Origin: Bradyrhizobium embrapense
GTDB taxonomy: Bacteria; Pseudomonadota; Alphaproteobacteria; Rhizobiales; Xanthobacteraceae
DNA length: 64,000 nt
Direction: 5' to 3'
Assembly: GCF_001189235.2 (NCBI RefSeq)
Contig: NZ_LFIP02000007.1
Coordinates: 249,249-313,248, forward strand
In this document: one piece after another, positions 9,094 through 18,686 of the stretch
Layout: every line of letters starts with the position of its first letter
How positions within the stretch are numbered: position 1 is the stretch's first letter
The notes under the pieces: generated by a model
Seen by the model: only the letters and a program-made list of their open reading frames with translations
Databases searched by the model: none
What the model was told of the DNA's origin: nothing
Translations under genes and position numbers: made by a program

Positions 9094-9459
9094 ATGCCAT
9101 GGGATCAGCTGCTCCTTTTAGAACGCCCTTTTTCGGATCCGGCCTTGCCGGGACGACAATTCTACTGCTGGCAATGTTTGCTATTGGACGGGCTGCTATC
9201 CGCGTTTCCAAGCCACGCTGCGAGGCTGGACGTTCGTCGGATTTCGTGGGCGAGACCACGAGCCGCGCTCATCGAGAGGCTTGGGCAGGATCATCAATCC
9301 GCGCCGGTTCTGATTTTGGAAAAGGAAGGCCCTTTACCTGAGAATGCGAAGTACGCGAATGGGCTCGCCTATGTCGACGATGTGTTTGCAATCCTTGATC
9401 TTCTGGCTGCGCGCCACGGATTTCCGGCGCCTTACGCTCGAACGGTCGGCACCTTGTAG
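9094..9459 (+). CDS. DUF3088 family protein
   Basis: A 121-residue protein starting MPWDQLLLLERPFSDPALPG, with FYCWQCLLLDGLLSAFP carrying the conserved Cys pair and the later segments ARLDVRRISWARPR and QDHQSAPVLILE. This matches DUF3088, a family with a thioredoxin/glutaredoxin-like outline (FYCWxC near the N-terminus, xxSxPVLVL strand later). It begins 16 bases after the MFS stop. The role is unknown; a redox or adapter function for the exported product is only a guess. Its 3' end converges on the LysR gene 13 bases away. Confidence 0.8.
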   Translation: MPWDQLLLLERPFSDPALPGRQFYCWQCLLLDGLLSAFPSHAARLDVRRISWARPRAALIERLGQDHQSAPVLILEKEGPLPENAKYANGLAYVDDVFAILDLLAARHGFPAPYARTVGTL

Positions 9460-9472
9460 GCCATGCTGGTCA

Positions 9473-10444
9473 TCAACGACTCGATGCCAGCAGGAACCGA
9501 TCGGGAATCTTCAATCGAGCGGCTTGCTTGATCTGCCGGGTTGGAGCTCCGAAAGCCGATGGCTGATGATCCCGGCCCAGTAGTTCTGACAGCGCCCAGC
9601 TCTCAAACTGTTTGACAGCCGCGCTATTGCGAGCTTGTCCGTTGACAAACATGTAGATTGAGCGATTGACCGGCACGAAGCCGAACGGAGCCACCAGCTC
9701 TCCTTTCTCAAGGTTGCTTCTGACCAGAAGCTGCGAGGATATTGCGGCTCCCAGCCCACTTTTTGCTGCCTCCATAGTCAAAGAGAATGTATCGAAGACG
9801 ACCTTGCGCGATTCTTGCAAGCATATTGCAGCTGCGCTGGCCCATTCGCTCCAGGCGTCCAGCCTGTCGGCCTCGTGCAACAGTGAGAGCGACAGAATAT
9901 CTTCCGGGTTTTTGATGGCCTCGAGCGCAGCTGGCGCACAGACTGGGCCAATCATCTCATTTGAAGCGTGCACCTCGCGGTCGGGAAAAGGCCGCTTCAG
10001 TGGGCCGGCGACAAACAATACGTCCAACGCACCAACTGCGAGCGCGTCAAGATCGGCTTCGGTTTCAAAGACAAGGTCAATGTCCGGATAGAGTTTGCGG
10101 AATCGACCGATACGGGGCAACAGGCCGTGCGACAGAAACGTGGTCGAGCACCCGACCACGACGGTGGGCCCCGCATGGCGTCTTCGTAGCTCGTAGCATC
10201 CCTGCTCGAGCATGGTGAACGCGCTCGCGCAGCTGCGCTTGAGCTGTTCGCCGTCGGATGTCAGTCGCACGCCCGAACTATGGCGCACGAATAGTTTCCT
10301 GCCGAACCAATCCTCAAGCAGGCGCATTTGGTAGCTTACCGCGCCGGTGGTCATGTTTAGCCGCTCGGCTGCCCTTGAGAAGCTTGGAAACTCGCTGACT
10401 GCCTCAAACAGATGGAGGCTTTTCAGGATCGGTAGCTTGCGCAT
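9473..10444 (-). CDS. LysR family transcriptional regulator (GcvA-like)
   Basis: A 323-residue protein from the ATG at 10444, chosen because it has a good ribosome-binding site (ggaaag) and gives the standard family start MRKLPILKSLHLFEAVSEFP. The N-terminal winged helix (about 5-65, SFSRAAERLNMTTGAVSYQM) is of the GcvA type, followed by a substrate-binding-like effector domain (about 90-300). A frame open further upstream adds 35 Arg/Ser-rich residues and is less likely. The gene is convergent with the MFS/DUF3088 operon; a regulatory link to it or to the prolyl oligopeptidase is possible but not shown. Confidence 0.9.
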   Translation of the reverse strand: MRKLPILKSLHLFEAVSEFPSFSRAAERLNMTTGAVSYQMRLLEDWFGRKLFVRHSSGVRLTSDGEQLKRSCASAFTMLEQGCYELRRRHAGPTVVVGCSTTFLSHGLLPRIGRFRKLYPDIDLVFETEADLDALAVGALDVLFVAGPLKRPFPDREVHASNEMIGPVCAPAALEAIKNPEDILSLSLLHEADRLDAWSEWASAAAICLQESRKVVFDTFSLTMEAAKSGLGAAISSQLLVRSNLEKGELVAPFGFVPVNRSIYMFVNGQARNSAAVKQFESWALSELLGRDHQPSAFGAPTRQIKQAARLKIPDRFLLASSR

Positions 10445-11032
10445 TTTTCTTTCCTGCCTCCCACTGGGACAGCTGTTGTGGAGCCCTGCACTGCGGGCCG
10501 ATTTTTTCAGGCACGACGACCGCCGTCGCTCGCCGCCGGAAATGGCCACGAACGAGACCTCCTAGGTATTGGCCCTGTCAGGGCGAACTCAAAACGACCT
10601 GGCTTCCTGCCCAGCCGGTTGACCAGCCGTCGATCTAGGCACAAACCCTTCAGATCCGGTGCCCTTAGGCACAGTCAGATTCCATATTCGGTGCAGGGTT
10701 CATCGCTGCGCGATCTCTCAAGCAAAGCCAAAACCGGGCTTGAGATTTAGAACGCCAACTCATGGCCATCTGGCTCAGCAAAAGGTCGATCCTTCATGAG
10801 AAGGCGCATTACCAGTCATATTGCATGACTGCTCGACATTGCGGGCTTGCGTTCGAGCACCTCCAGCGTTGTAGGAATTCGTCCAGTCCCGTTAAACTCT
10901 GCAACATCAGGTCCGTCGATTGGCTGGATCTTGGCATCGCTTCGCATCTCGGCTCGATGATTCAGCCGGCGGGCGCGGTAACCAGGGATCGTGAATGGTC
11001 TGGAGCCTGGTTCGATTGGTCCGTCCGCCGGT
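10445..11032. other. Gap with no supported gene
   Basis: Spacer between the LysR start and the 3' end of the peptidase gene. It must carry the LysR promoter near its left end. No coding frame looks genuine. Confidence 0.4.
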
Positions 11033-13174
11033 TTATTCAGAACAAAGCCGCCTCGAGGCATAGGTGTATTCAAGGGCTAGTCGACGCGCCGTTTCGATGA
11101 GGTTGGCCGCCGCGCTGTGCCCCCCATCGATGTTCTCGTAATAGAAGTAAGGCTGGCCCAGGGCGGCGAGCCTTGCTGCAGCCTTGCGACCGTGCGCGGG
11201 ATGCACACGATCGTCCTTGGTGGAGGTCAGAATTAAAGGCGCGGGGTATGGCTTGCCCGGCACCAGTTTCTGATAGGGCGAGTAGCCTTCGATCCACGCG
11301 CGTTGCTCGGGAAAATCGGGATCGCCGTATTCGCCGATCCAGGAGGCGCCGGCGCCCAATTTGGTGTATCGAAGCATGTCGAACAGCGGCACCTGAATGA
11401 TCGCCGCGTTGAAGAGCTCGGGACGTTGGGTGATTGCGGTGCCAACGAGTAGCCCGCCCTGGCTGCCGCCAATGACGCCGAGCCGGCGCGGACTTGTGAT
11501 CTTGCGGCGGATCAGGTCCACGCCAACGGCGATGAAATCATCCCACGTCGTCTGCTTCGCCGCCCGCTGGGCTGCTTGATGCCATTGCGGGCCAAACTCG
11601 CCGCCCCCGCGCAGATTTGCAACGACATAGGCATTGCCCTGTTCGAGCCAGAGCCGTCCCACAGGTCCTAGATAAGAGGGCAGCAGCGAAGCTTGGAACC
11701 CGCCATAGCCATAAAGAAGGGTCGGAATGGCGCCGTCAAACCTTCCGTTTTTCGGCCGCACCAGGGAATATGGAATTGCCGTGCCATCACGCGAAATCGC
11801 TTCGAACTGCTCTACGACATGCTCGGCGGCATCGAAAGCAGTCGGTGTCGTCTTCAATTCCTCGAGTTTTTGAGTTTCGGCATCAAAATACCAGAGCGAC
11901 GTTGGCCTGAGATAGCTTGAGACGGCGAACATGGCCTGGTCCGCCTCGTCGGAAGCGGCTGTCACGCTGACATTGGTATGTTCGGGCAGCTGGATCGGCG
12001 TCGCCGACCAGGCTCCCTGATCGTACTTGTAAACGAACGCTTTGCTTTGAACGTTATCCAGGATCGTCAGGATCAACAGGTTCTTTGTGAAGCTTAGCCC
12101 GCTCAGGGCCTGACGAGGCCTAGGTTTGAAGACAAGCGAGGCTTTGGCGTTCAGTGGATCCTGTTTCCATTCAGTCAGGTCATACGAAATCACCGAGCCG
12201 GCACTGAAGCTGACATCACCCGACGGCGTCCACTCCTCGTCAAGTTTCACAAGCAGGCGATGATTCACGAGGCCTACGATCTCCGCTTTCTTCGGCAGAT
12301 TGAGTTTGACGACCCCATCGGGGCGGAAGAGCACGTACTCATGCTCGAAAAACCCGATCGCTCGGATGACCCCGGTCGCATGAACATGACCTTCATTGTC
12401 TCGAAGCACCAAGGGCACCGCCTGAACATCGTTCGGTTCGCCGCGAAAGACCTCGCGCGCCTCGCTGAGCGGCTGAGCGCGTTTGAGCTCCTTGACCACA
12501 AAGGGGTAGCCGGCCTGCGTCAAGGAGCCCTCGCCCCAGTCCCGTGCAACAAGGAGCGTGTCCCGATCGACCCAGCTGACGCTTTGTTTGCCCTCTGGAA
12601 GATAAAAGCCGTCCGCAACGAAGCGCTTTGCCTCACGGTCGAACTCGCGTAGGAACGCGGCATCCTTGCCCCCGTCTGAAAGGCTGATCAGGCAGAGGCG
12701 CTCTTCAGGCGGAAGACAGCTGGCGCCTTGAAAGATCCAGTTCTTGTTCTCGGCCACCGCCAAGGCGTCCACGTCAAGGATGGTTTCCCAACGAGGGTCC
12801 TGGCGACGATAGCTTTCAAGCGTGGTGCGCCGCCAGATGCCGCGCACATGATCCTCATCTTTCCAAAAATTCTCCAACCCGTGACGTCCCAGGGAGACAT
12901 ATGGAATTCGATCCTTGGCCTGCAAGATTGAGAGCGCCTGTTCGTAGAAACGGTGATAGCGAGGATCTGATTGGAGCACGCCGAGTGTTTTCTCATTCTC
13001 GGCACGGGCCCATGCCAATGCGCCCTGCCCTTCGATCTCCTCGAGCCAGAGGAATGGATCCTCAGTGACCGCTGCAGCCTTTCGCTCCTCTGAAAGTGAA
13101 CGCTCCTGTGAAAGCGCAGCGGAGGTGAAGCAGGCAATCGAAAGCAGCGCTGCGGAGAGGACTGACGTGTTCAT
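11033..13174 (-). CDS. Secreted prolyl oligopeptidase family serine peptidase (S9A)
   Basis: A 713-residue protein with a Sec signal peptide (MNTSVLSAALLSIACFTSAA, cleavage after about 22). The N-terminal beta-propeller half (about 40-430, beginning DPFLWLEEIEGQGALAWARA) is followed by an alpha/beta-hydrolase half. The catalytic triad can be placed: Ser in GGSQGG (about 569), Asp in STKDDRVHP (about 653) and His in DGGHSAA (about 683). The enzyme would cleave peptides after Pro in the periplasm. Length fits the family (about 700). It lies near the peptide/TPR/exporter operon but on the opposite strand, so a processing role there is speculation. Confidence 0.93.
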   Translation of the reverse strand: MNTSVLSAALLSIACFTSAALSQERSLSEERKAAAVTEDPFLWLEEIEGQGALAWARAENEKTLGVLQSDPRYHRFYEQALSILQAKDRIPYVSLGRHGLENFWKDEDHVRGIWRRTTLESYRRQDPRWETILDVDALAVAENKNWIFQGASCLPPEERLCLISLSDGGKDAAFLREFDREAKRFVADGFYLPEGKQSVSWVDRDTLLVARDWGEGSLTQAGYPFVVKELKRAQPLSEAREVFRGEPNDVQAVPLVLRDNEGHVHATGVIRAIGFFEHEYVLFRPDGVVKLNLPKKAEIVGLVNHRLLVKLDEEWTPSGDVSFSAGSVISYDLTEWKQDPLNAKASLVFKPRPRQALSGLSFTKNLLILTILDNVQSKAFVYKYDQGAWSATPIQLPEHTNVSVTAASDEADQAMFAVSSYLRPTSLWYFDAETQKLEELKTTPTAFDAAEHVVEQFEAISRDGTAIPYSLVRPKNGRFDGAIPTLLYGYGGFQASLLPSYLGPVGRLWLEQGNAYVVANLRGGGEFGPQWHQAAQRAAKQTTWDDFIAVGVDLIRRKITSPRRLGVIGGSQGGLLVGTAITQRPELFNAAIIQVPLFDMLRYTKLGAGASWIGEYGDPDFPEQRAWIEGYSPYQKLVPGKPYPAPLILTSTKDDRVHPAHGRKAAARLAALGQPYFYYENIDGGHSAAANLIETARRLALEYTYASRRLCSE

Positions 13175-13505
13175 GGACTTGCTCCGGCTGAGGTCGTGCG
13201 GCCACGCGGGCCTGGCGCGTCAAGCAGAAGCTGCGGAAAGCATGCAACGCATGACATGGCTCGGCTCGCGCTATCTCGCGGACCGTCCTCTGCAAGCTGC
13301 ATGCCGACCTAAGCGTCCGCAACTTTCAGCCGCTTAGGGCTGCACGACGATGTCCGCTTGTCGACATTGGTTGCCAAGCAGACAGGGCGATGTTGGCGAG
13401 ACCGAGTGTGAGACAGCACCGTCGGATCTTTTGCGGCCAAGTTCCGGAACAGCTCGTCGTTGGAACGCTTACCTCCAAATGCGAGGTACAATCTTCCGCG
13501 CTATT
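13175..13505. other. Gap with no supported gene
   Basis: Upstream region of the peptidase gene; its promoter is expected at the left end. Nothing else seen. Confidence 0.35.
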
Positions 13506-13598
13506 TCATCGGGCAGACTTGTCGACGCGCGCCAGCATGACATAGAGCAGTACGTTGATCAGCAGCCAGATCGCGATCAAGCTGAGGGCAGTGCGCAT
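13506..13598 (-). CDS. Small single-helix membrane protein
   Basis: A 30-residue peptide from the ATG at 13598: MRTALSLIAIWLLINVLLYV, then MLARVDKSAR. It consists of one hydrophobic helix and a basic tail. Short proteins with the pattern MRTxLxLIxIWLLINVL are annotated as hypothetical in many Bradyrhizobium genomes, which favours a real gene. No function is known. The frame is open further upstream, but that part looks non-coding. Confidence 0.4.
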   Translation of the reverse strand: MRTALSLIAIWLLINVLLYVMLARVDKSAR

Positions 13599-13919
13599 GG
13601 CGATCTCCAATTCGGGACTGTAAGGATCCGCTGAGACGTTCCGTTCATCATGCGGGCCAGCGCGGGCCGAAAGCACCGCGCCAGCCGCCAAACCTGTATT
13701 GTGCCGCTCGCCTGCACCGGCAGCGCAATCCGCCATGTGCTGTTCGCCCCGTCAGACCTCCTCGGCATCGGACTGTTAGGCGAGCAGAACTAGGCGAAGC
13801 TGTCCGGTGCAGGCAGGACCCACAGTCTGTTCTGCGTATGCATCAGTGGAGCCGCCAGCGCCTCACTGCTTGACTCAACATTTGCATAGGCGGCCTCCTT
13901 CAAGGCGGCATCCCCGCGG
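13599..13919. other. Gap with no supported gene
   Basis: No recognisable coding frame or structure. Confidence 0.35.
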
Positions 13920-14540
13920 TCGACATCGTTGAAAGCTTAGAAGCTGATTGAACCCTTCGACCCGCTTGTCGATACCCTTCGTGTAATCGAGCCGGCCCAC
14001 GCCGATCGCAAACTTGGATCCCTCGAAGTTTTGCAACAGTGACGAGACTTTTTCTTGCTCTGCAGGAGAGAGAGCTGCGGCGAGATAGTCTGCGAACTGC
14101 TTGGGATCGATCCCGATTGGGAACTTTTAAGTCGCCTCTGACCGCGCTCTGTGGTGACGACGTCATCCGTGGTCTCCAGTCCGAAATGGGTTCGGAGATA
14201 CGCTGAGTAATTGTTCAGATCCCGGTTCGTCTGGAATCCGAGCAGGTCATACTTCAGCGTCGACTTCATCAGTTCGCGATGATTGGGGAGGCGCTCGACC
14301 ATGTCGGGCTCGGACCACGGCGTGTGAAGGAAGAAGCCGGTCGGCCGGTCGATGCCGAGTTCATGCAGTCGGGCTCCGAGCGGGAGCAAATGATAGTCAT
14401 GCACCCAAAATGCGTCCCGATCCGTACGTCGAAGACGGCACGCGCAATAAAATCGTTGGTTCTCTCATAGCTGTCATAATCGTCTTGCGAGACCGACATC
14501 CGGTTGGACGGGACCTGCACTGCCTGATTCATCCGCGTGC
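13920..14540 (-). pseudogene. otsA: Trehalose-6-phosphate synthase pseudogene (otsA remnant)
   Basis: The central frame (about 14404-14130) gives unmistakable OtsA sequence: MHDYHLLPLGARLHELGI, FFLHTPWSEPDMVERLP, LKYDLLGFQTNRDLNNYSAY. Frameshifts on both sides put SYERTNDFIARA upstream and KFAIGVGRLDYTKGIDKRVE downstream into other frames. Further upstream, a fragment near 14520-14570 appears fused after an internal deletion (QDDYD directly before SYERTNDF). Intact OtsA is about 460 residues, so both ends are missing. The glucosyl-transfer step to trehalose phosphate would not be made from this copy. Confidence 0.85.
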
Positions 14541-14955
14541 TGCGATATCTCGTCCAGTTGTAGGTCAAAGGCGGGCTGGCTTATGTTTCATCTTGCTGGG
14601 CAGCGCCTGATGTACTGCCGTTAGCCAACGTTGCCGTGTCGAGCGCATCATGAATTCGAACCATCTCAAAACTCCGTTTGACGATGTTTGCGATTGATTC
14701 AGTCGCAGATCAGCCCCGAGAGATATCCCCACGACGCCAGGGTGGCAGGTCCAGCTTTCGGGAAGCTGACCAGTCGCGAGCCAATCGCCGCAGCGGGGAC
14801 GTAAGGGCCGTGCGCGGTGCGCATTGGATGAGGCTGTCTGCTGGCCCGCACAGGATCCGACGGTGATCCCAGATCGTTGTCTTCGCAGGAGGACACCGCG
14901 GCATCCTGCATGGCAAGTCGGGAGCCCGCCACATGGAGCGGCCCACGCAGCGAAG
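14541..14955. other. Gap with decayed sequence
   Basis: Minus-strand frames contain short protein-like pieces (for example MVRIHDALDTATLANGS near 14660) but nothing assignable. Confidence 0.35.
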
Positions 14956-15739
14956 TCATGAAGTGTCGTCCCTGTCCTTGCGTTTGTAACGGAGCAAGTC
15001 ACGATAACCACCTCGCATCATGTGCAGCCCCATCCGGACAAGGCGAATGGTCCGGCTGCGCAGGTCGTGTGTTTTCCAGCCTCGATCGGGTATGCGGGTC
15101 TTGCCGAATAGGCCTTCGGCGATGTTGCGGTAGCTGTTGCCTTCGAGCCACCCGTCGAGTGCACGCAGGGCGAAGATATGCCGGTTGCGGGTACCGATCG
15201 ATTGGGCAAGAGGTGGCGGTCCAACAGGGCGCTGTTCGAGCGCCAGCCAAAATCGATATGCAGCCAGCGAACGAAGATCGAAGCTGCGGTCGAGCGGCAA
15301 GTCGATGCCAATCAGCGATCCGCGCTGCGGAAGTTCATTCAGCCGGAGCCGGTGTTTCGCTCCTCCGAGCGGCATAATGGCATGCCAGCCATCGGCGGCT
15401 TGCCGAACCTCGCTGTCAGCCAGTTCAGTGAAATCAAGCCTGTATCGATCGGACGCAGCCGGGCGCACCGCCGTGCGGATACTCAGCACGGTCGACAGCG
15501 CCTCAGGCGCCCAGAAAACAGCCTGTTCGTCGAACCGCTTTCTCGGATCAGCTGCGAAACGTCAGTCCCCACTTTCGCCGAAAGTGATCTGAGGATCCGG
15601 ATCGTCCGCGTTTGATCAATGCGCTGAAGTCCTTTTGATACTCCCGATCGCGGCGCAGCCATTCCCAGGCTATGTCCGCGGCTTCTGCTTTCCTGACATC
15701 CTGATATGCGTTCTCTGATCTCCAGTCAGCACCTGACAT
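14956..15739 (-). CDS. fseA: FseA-like ICE transfer activator, two frames joined by a +1 frameshift (copy 1)
   Basis: Frame 0 starts at ATG 15739 (MSGADWRSENAYQDVRKAEA) and encodes a DUF6499 domain ending RRKWGLTFRS at a TGA (15550-15548). A +1 shift at TTT-CGC (15559-15554) would continue as FAADPRKRFDEQAVFWAPEA into a DUF2285 domain that runs to 14956, including ADGWHAIMPLGGAKHRLRL, ALDGWLEGNSYRNIAEGLFG and RIPDRGWKTHDLRSR. This is the layout of msi172-msi171 of Mesorhizobium ICEMlSymR7A, where a programmed +1 frameshift makes the excision and transfer activator FseA. Protein signals are clean on both sides of the shift, favouring function over decay. Second copy at 43.3-44.1 kb. The symbol is by resemblance. 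Confidence 0.78.
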
Positions 15740-16200
15740 CTCACCATTTTCCCCGCACGTGTTCTCAACGCACACGCGAGGAAACGGGATGGTTGTGGCC
15801 ATTTGTGGTTGCACCTATGCCGTTGCTCAACACTTCATGCACTTACCCGATAAAACGATCAACTTTTTCGATGGAAAGCCTTCAATCCACATCCGATACC
15901 GCCGCTTTTCGTTTTCCGGGCATGGCCTTCGAAGCGTGTCCTGGCGGGCTGGCGTGGTCAACGGATTGAGGCGATGGAAGATGCCCATAGCGAAGCGATA
16001 TCTCGGACGATAGCAATGACGGGCCCCGGTATGCGCAATTAGCGAGCCTCAATCGACCGACCGCGGCGCGCGACCAAGGTGCGCCCTCTCCTTTGCGGCC
16101 CCAAATTGAGCAAGCGTTCTAGAAAGTCGTCCGCGGCCGTCATCCGTGCCGTAGGGAGCGCACGACATACGGAGATCCAGTTGAGCAGCCTCAGCCAGGT
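15740..16200. other. Gap with no supported gene
   Basis: Upstream of the FseA-like gene; its promoter should be within the first hundred bases. No coding frame is convincing. Confidence 0.35.
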
Positions 16201-16209
16201 AGGCTGGGA

Positions 16210-16787
16210 AACGGTCCGGCGCCTGTTCAGCCTGCTTACATGGCTTCGGCTGCACGTACGGTCACCGTGGCGATCGCACCGGTGGCGCGCTCGTTATACG
16301 ATTGAGGCTCCCGGACCAAAAGATCCGGAGTGGCCTGCTCGCTGGCCAGGTTCCGTTTGAGTTTGTTCACGAGCGAGTCCATCGAGCGCATCCCAGGCGG
16401 CGACTACACCTGAAGCGCTAGCAAACGTCGGTTCATTGCTGGCCAGCGCCGGCCCAAGTCGAAGGAGCAATCGATCGCTCCGGCCCGGGCTTCTCGCCAC
16501 GCTATCGCGGAAAGAACTCCTTTCGGTGCGTCCGCACCATCCCGCGCAGGACGCCGAGGCCGACGGCAAGCCCCTCTTATCCCTCGGCTCGAGAGCGACA
16601 CGGTGTTGACCTTATCCCAGTCAACCGCAGCCGGTCCATCCAGGTGCATGCGCCGAACCTCGGCTTCGAGCCTTTGATATAGCTGTCTGTCGATATTATC
16701 GCCGGCAGGCAGAGGTCCGGGCACGGGCGCAGCGCCCAGGCTCGAACGCAGAGATATATAGCGGACCACGAAACAGCAATTTATCAT
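16210..16787 (-). pseudogene. Possible TssA/ImpA (type VI secretion) remnant
   Basis: One minus-strand frame reads DNIDRQLYQRLEAEVRRMHL, then DGPAAVDWDKVNTVSL, similar in pattern to the ImpA N-terminal domain (a conserved WxxV after a short acidic segment). Downstream, another frame reads MDSLVNKLKRNLASEQATPD before a stop. The pieces lie in different frames, so any gene is broken. The match is weak and based on pattern only; treat it as tentative. Confidence 0.25.
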
Positions 16788-17150
16788 GTTGACAAGACCC
16801 CGTGTGCCCCGGGATGCCTCGCGCCATCGAAATGGTCATTTCCCCTCCCGAAGCGGGAAATCCGTCGAGAGCCGCGATCCTGCAAGCCACCATTGCCGCT
16901 CCTTCAACGGATGTTGCTGCGGGCATGTGTCAATCAGGCTTATGCCAGTTCGGACAGCTTGATCATCAATGTCAGTTGCTCGAGTGGATGTGTCATTGAT
17001 CCGACAATGTCCGAGCTCTGACGCACACAGCCGTTCTGGCATGTCGCCCGATCGAAAGTCTTGCCCCGTGCGGTCAAGTTGACCACTCCTGCGAAGCGCA
17101 GTGCAGAACCGCAGCGAGGCTACGCGATCAGCACAGTCTTGCCCTTCCGT
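16788..17150. other. Gap with no supported gene
   Basis: No coding frame, RNA or repeat recognised. Confidence 0.35.
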
Positions 17151-17169
17151 CTTTGCGTACCGCTGATTG

Positions 17170-17330
17170 CTGCACATCGCGGCGGTACCGTACGAACTCG
17201 GGGTCCAGTCAACTACCTATGCTCGTCATTGCTCCAGATGACAGCCACATGTCACCTTTCGTTGATGAACGTCGGTCGGTCAAGCGCACAGGAACTCGGC
17301 ATGCAAGCCCAATCGCCTTCTGAACCCGCC
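17170..17330 (+). repeat. Repeated gene-fragment module, copy A (upstream of pepM)
   Basis: In one frame this reads SSQLPMLVIAPDDSHMSPFV, then DERRSV. That is the same module found upstream of the epimerase pseudogene (about 49.0 kb, GQLPVLTIDLDDGSMSPIAD, then ERRAV) and of the ccr-like gene (about 61.05 kb, RGQLRILVIDLDDGTMARLA). DNA similarity centres on GTCAACTAC and on the GAT-GAC codons 20-25 bases later. Here it overlaps the start of pepM in a different frame. Confidence 0.6.
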
Positions 17331-18239
17331 AACCGCCGCATCCATGTTGGCAATTCCTCACTTACCGAACGAATGCGTTCCCAGATCTGCTGCAGCAGCG
17401 AACTCTCGTTTCTGATGGAAGCGCATGATGGTATCTCCGCCGCGATCGCCGCGCGCGCAGGTTTCGAGGGCCTTTGGGCATCGGGCCTGTCGATTGCCTC
17501 CTCTCTAGGTTACCGGGACGCCAACGAAGCATCATGGAGTCAACTTGTCGATGCCGTCGAGCGGATTGTGGATACTAGCGGGCTTCCTGTATTGGTCGAC
17601 GGGGACGGCGGCTTTGGCAACTTCAATAACGCTCGCCTATTGGCCCGCAAACTTCATCAATGCGGCGCTTCGGGCGTCGCGCTGGAAGACAGTTGTTTTC
17701 CGAAGACGAATTCATTTATTGGTGATCGGCATCCTCTCGCCGAAATCGACGAATTCTCGGGCCGCTTGCGCGCCGTAAAGGACACGGTCTCGGACGATCT
17801 CATCCTCGTGGCCCGCATCGAAGCATTAATTGCTGGGCAAGGAATGGACGAAGCGATTTCGCGCGCGCACGCTTACGCTGATGCGGGGGCCGATGCGATC
17901 CTCATTCATTCGCGAAAGACCGGAGCGGACGAGATCCTCGCATTCATACGCGCCTGGCAGAACAGACTGCCGGCGTTGATTGTTCCAACGAAATACTATC
18001 GAACCCCGGTGTCTGCCTATCGCAAAGCCCACATTTCTACGGTGATCTGGGCCAACCACTCCGTGCGAGCTGCAATAGCAGCAATGCGGCAGGTCTGCGA
18101 TCGCATCTTCGCTGAGGAGAGCTCTGCGGGCATTGAGCCCAATATCGCAACGCTCGACGAGCTCTTCGAGCTGTTTAAGTACGACGAACTCGCCGAGGCG
18201 GAAGCGCGATATCTGCATTCTGGCGATATCCGGCAATAG
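17301..18239 (+). CDS. pepM: Phosphoenolpyruvate mutase-like protein
   Basis: A 312-residue protein from ATG 17301, preceded by AGGAA; an open frame further upstream only reads through repeat module A. PEP mutase converts phosphoenolpyruvate to phosphonopyruvate, the entry step to nearly all biological C-P compounds. Family features: LSFLMEAHDGISAAIAARAG, WASGLSIASSLGYRDANEAS (catalytic Asp, about 73), VDGDGGFGNFNNA (metal site), ARIEALIAG, ILIHSRKT. The diagnostic EDKx5NS loop reads EDSCFPKTNS (129-138): the NS that marks a mutase is kept, but the loop Lys (K120 in the Mytilus enzyme) is Ser, which could slow or alter catalysis. Nucleotidyltransferase and CDP-alcohol transferase genes follow. 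Confidence 0.88.
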   Translation: MQAQSPSEPANRRIHVGNSSLTERMRSQICCSSELSFLMEAHDGISAAIAARAGFEGLWASGLSIASSLGYRDANEASWSQLVDAVERIVDTSGLPVLVDGDGGFGNFNNARLLARKLHQCGASGVALEDSCFPKTNSFIGDRHPLAEIDEFSGRLRAVKDTVSDDLILVARIEALIAGQGMDEAISRAHAYADAGADAILIHSRKTGADEILAFIRAWQNRLPALIVPTKYYRTPVSAYRKAHISTVIWANHSVRAAIAAMRQVCDRIFAEESSAGIEPNIATLDELFELFKYDELAEAEARYLHSGDIRQ

Positions 18240-18416
18240 CTTTCTTCGCGCATTGCACACACGCTCCTGAAGGACGGTCGCCATGCAACCATTTGCTGCG
18301 CTACAGCATTCCGTTTCACCGTCCGGTGATGTTCTCGTTCACAGTCCCGGTTTTGGCAATGCCATCAAGCGGCACGAAAATCTTTACCATGCGATGCCCA
18401 GCCCTAATCCCTTCAC

Positions 18417-18626
18417 CTGGCGGAAAAACCTGTTGAGATCTACGAACGCGCTGAGCCGGCCGACACGGACGATATTTCGTCCCAGCTGAATGCGGGCGCC
18501 CTCCGGAATATCTCCTATGCGTTGCGCCGCAAGCAACTTCCTGCAGCATCTTCGATCGACCGAAAGCGCCTATGGCGCCGTGGGCCAGCGTCCATTGTTA
18601 TCGCCGGCTCGAATGGCCAGACATAG
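18417..18626 (+). other. Open 69-codon fragment between pepM and the nucleotidyltransferase
   Basis: A frame without a standard start (a CTG follows the previous stop) reads EKPVEIYERAEPADTDDISS, NAGALRNISYALRRKQLPAA, then a Trp/Arg-rich tail to TAG at 18626. The composition looks coding, but I do not recognise a family. It may be what is left of a gene deleted from the middle of the phosphonate cluster. Confidence 0.3.
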
Positions 18627-18686
18627 CGTGTCGCTTTCGTGATGGCCTGAACAAAGACGAGATCCCCGGAAACTAAAGCTATTCAA

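Noticed and set aside
17061..17300. Upstream extension of the PEP mutase frame
   Set aside because: It reads through repeat module A in the wrong frame; the ATG at 17301 has its own ribosome-binding site and gives normal length.
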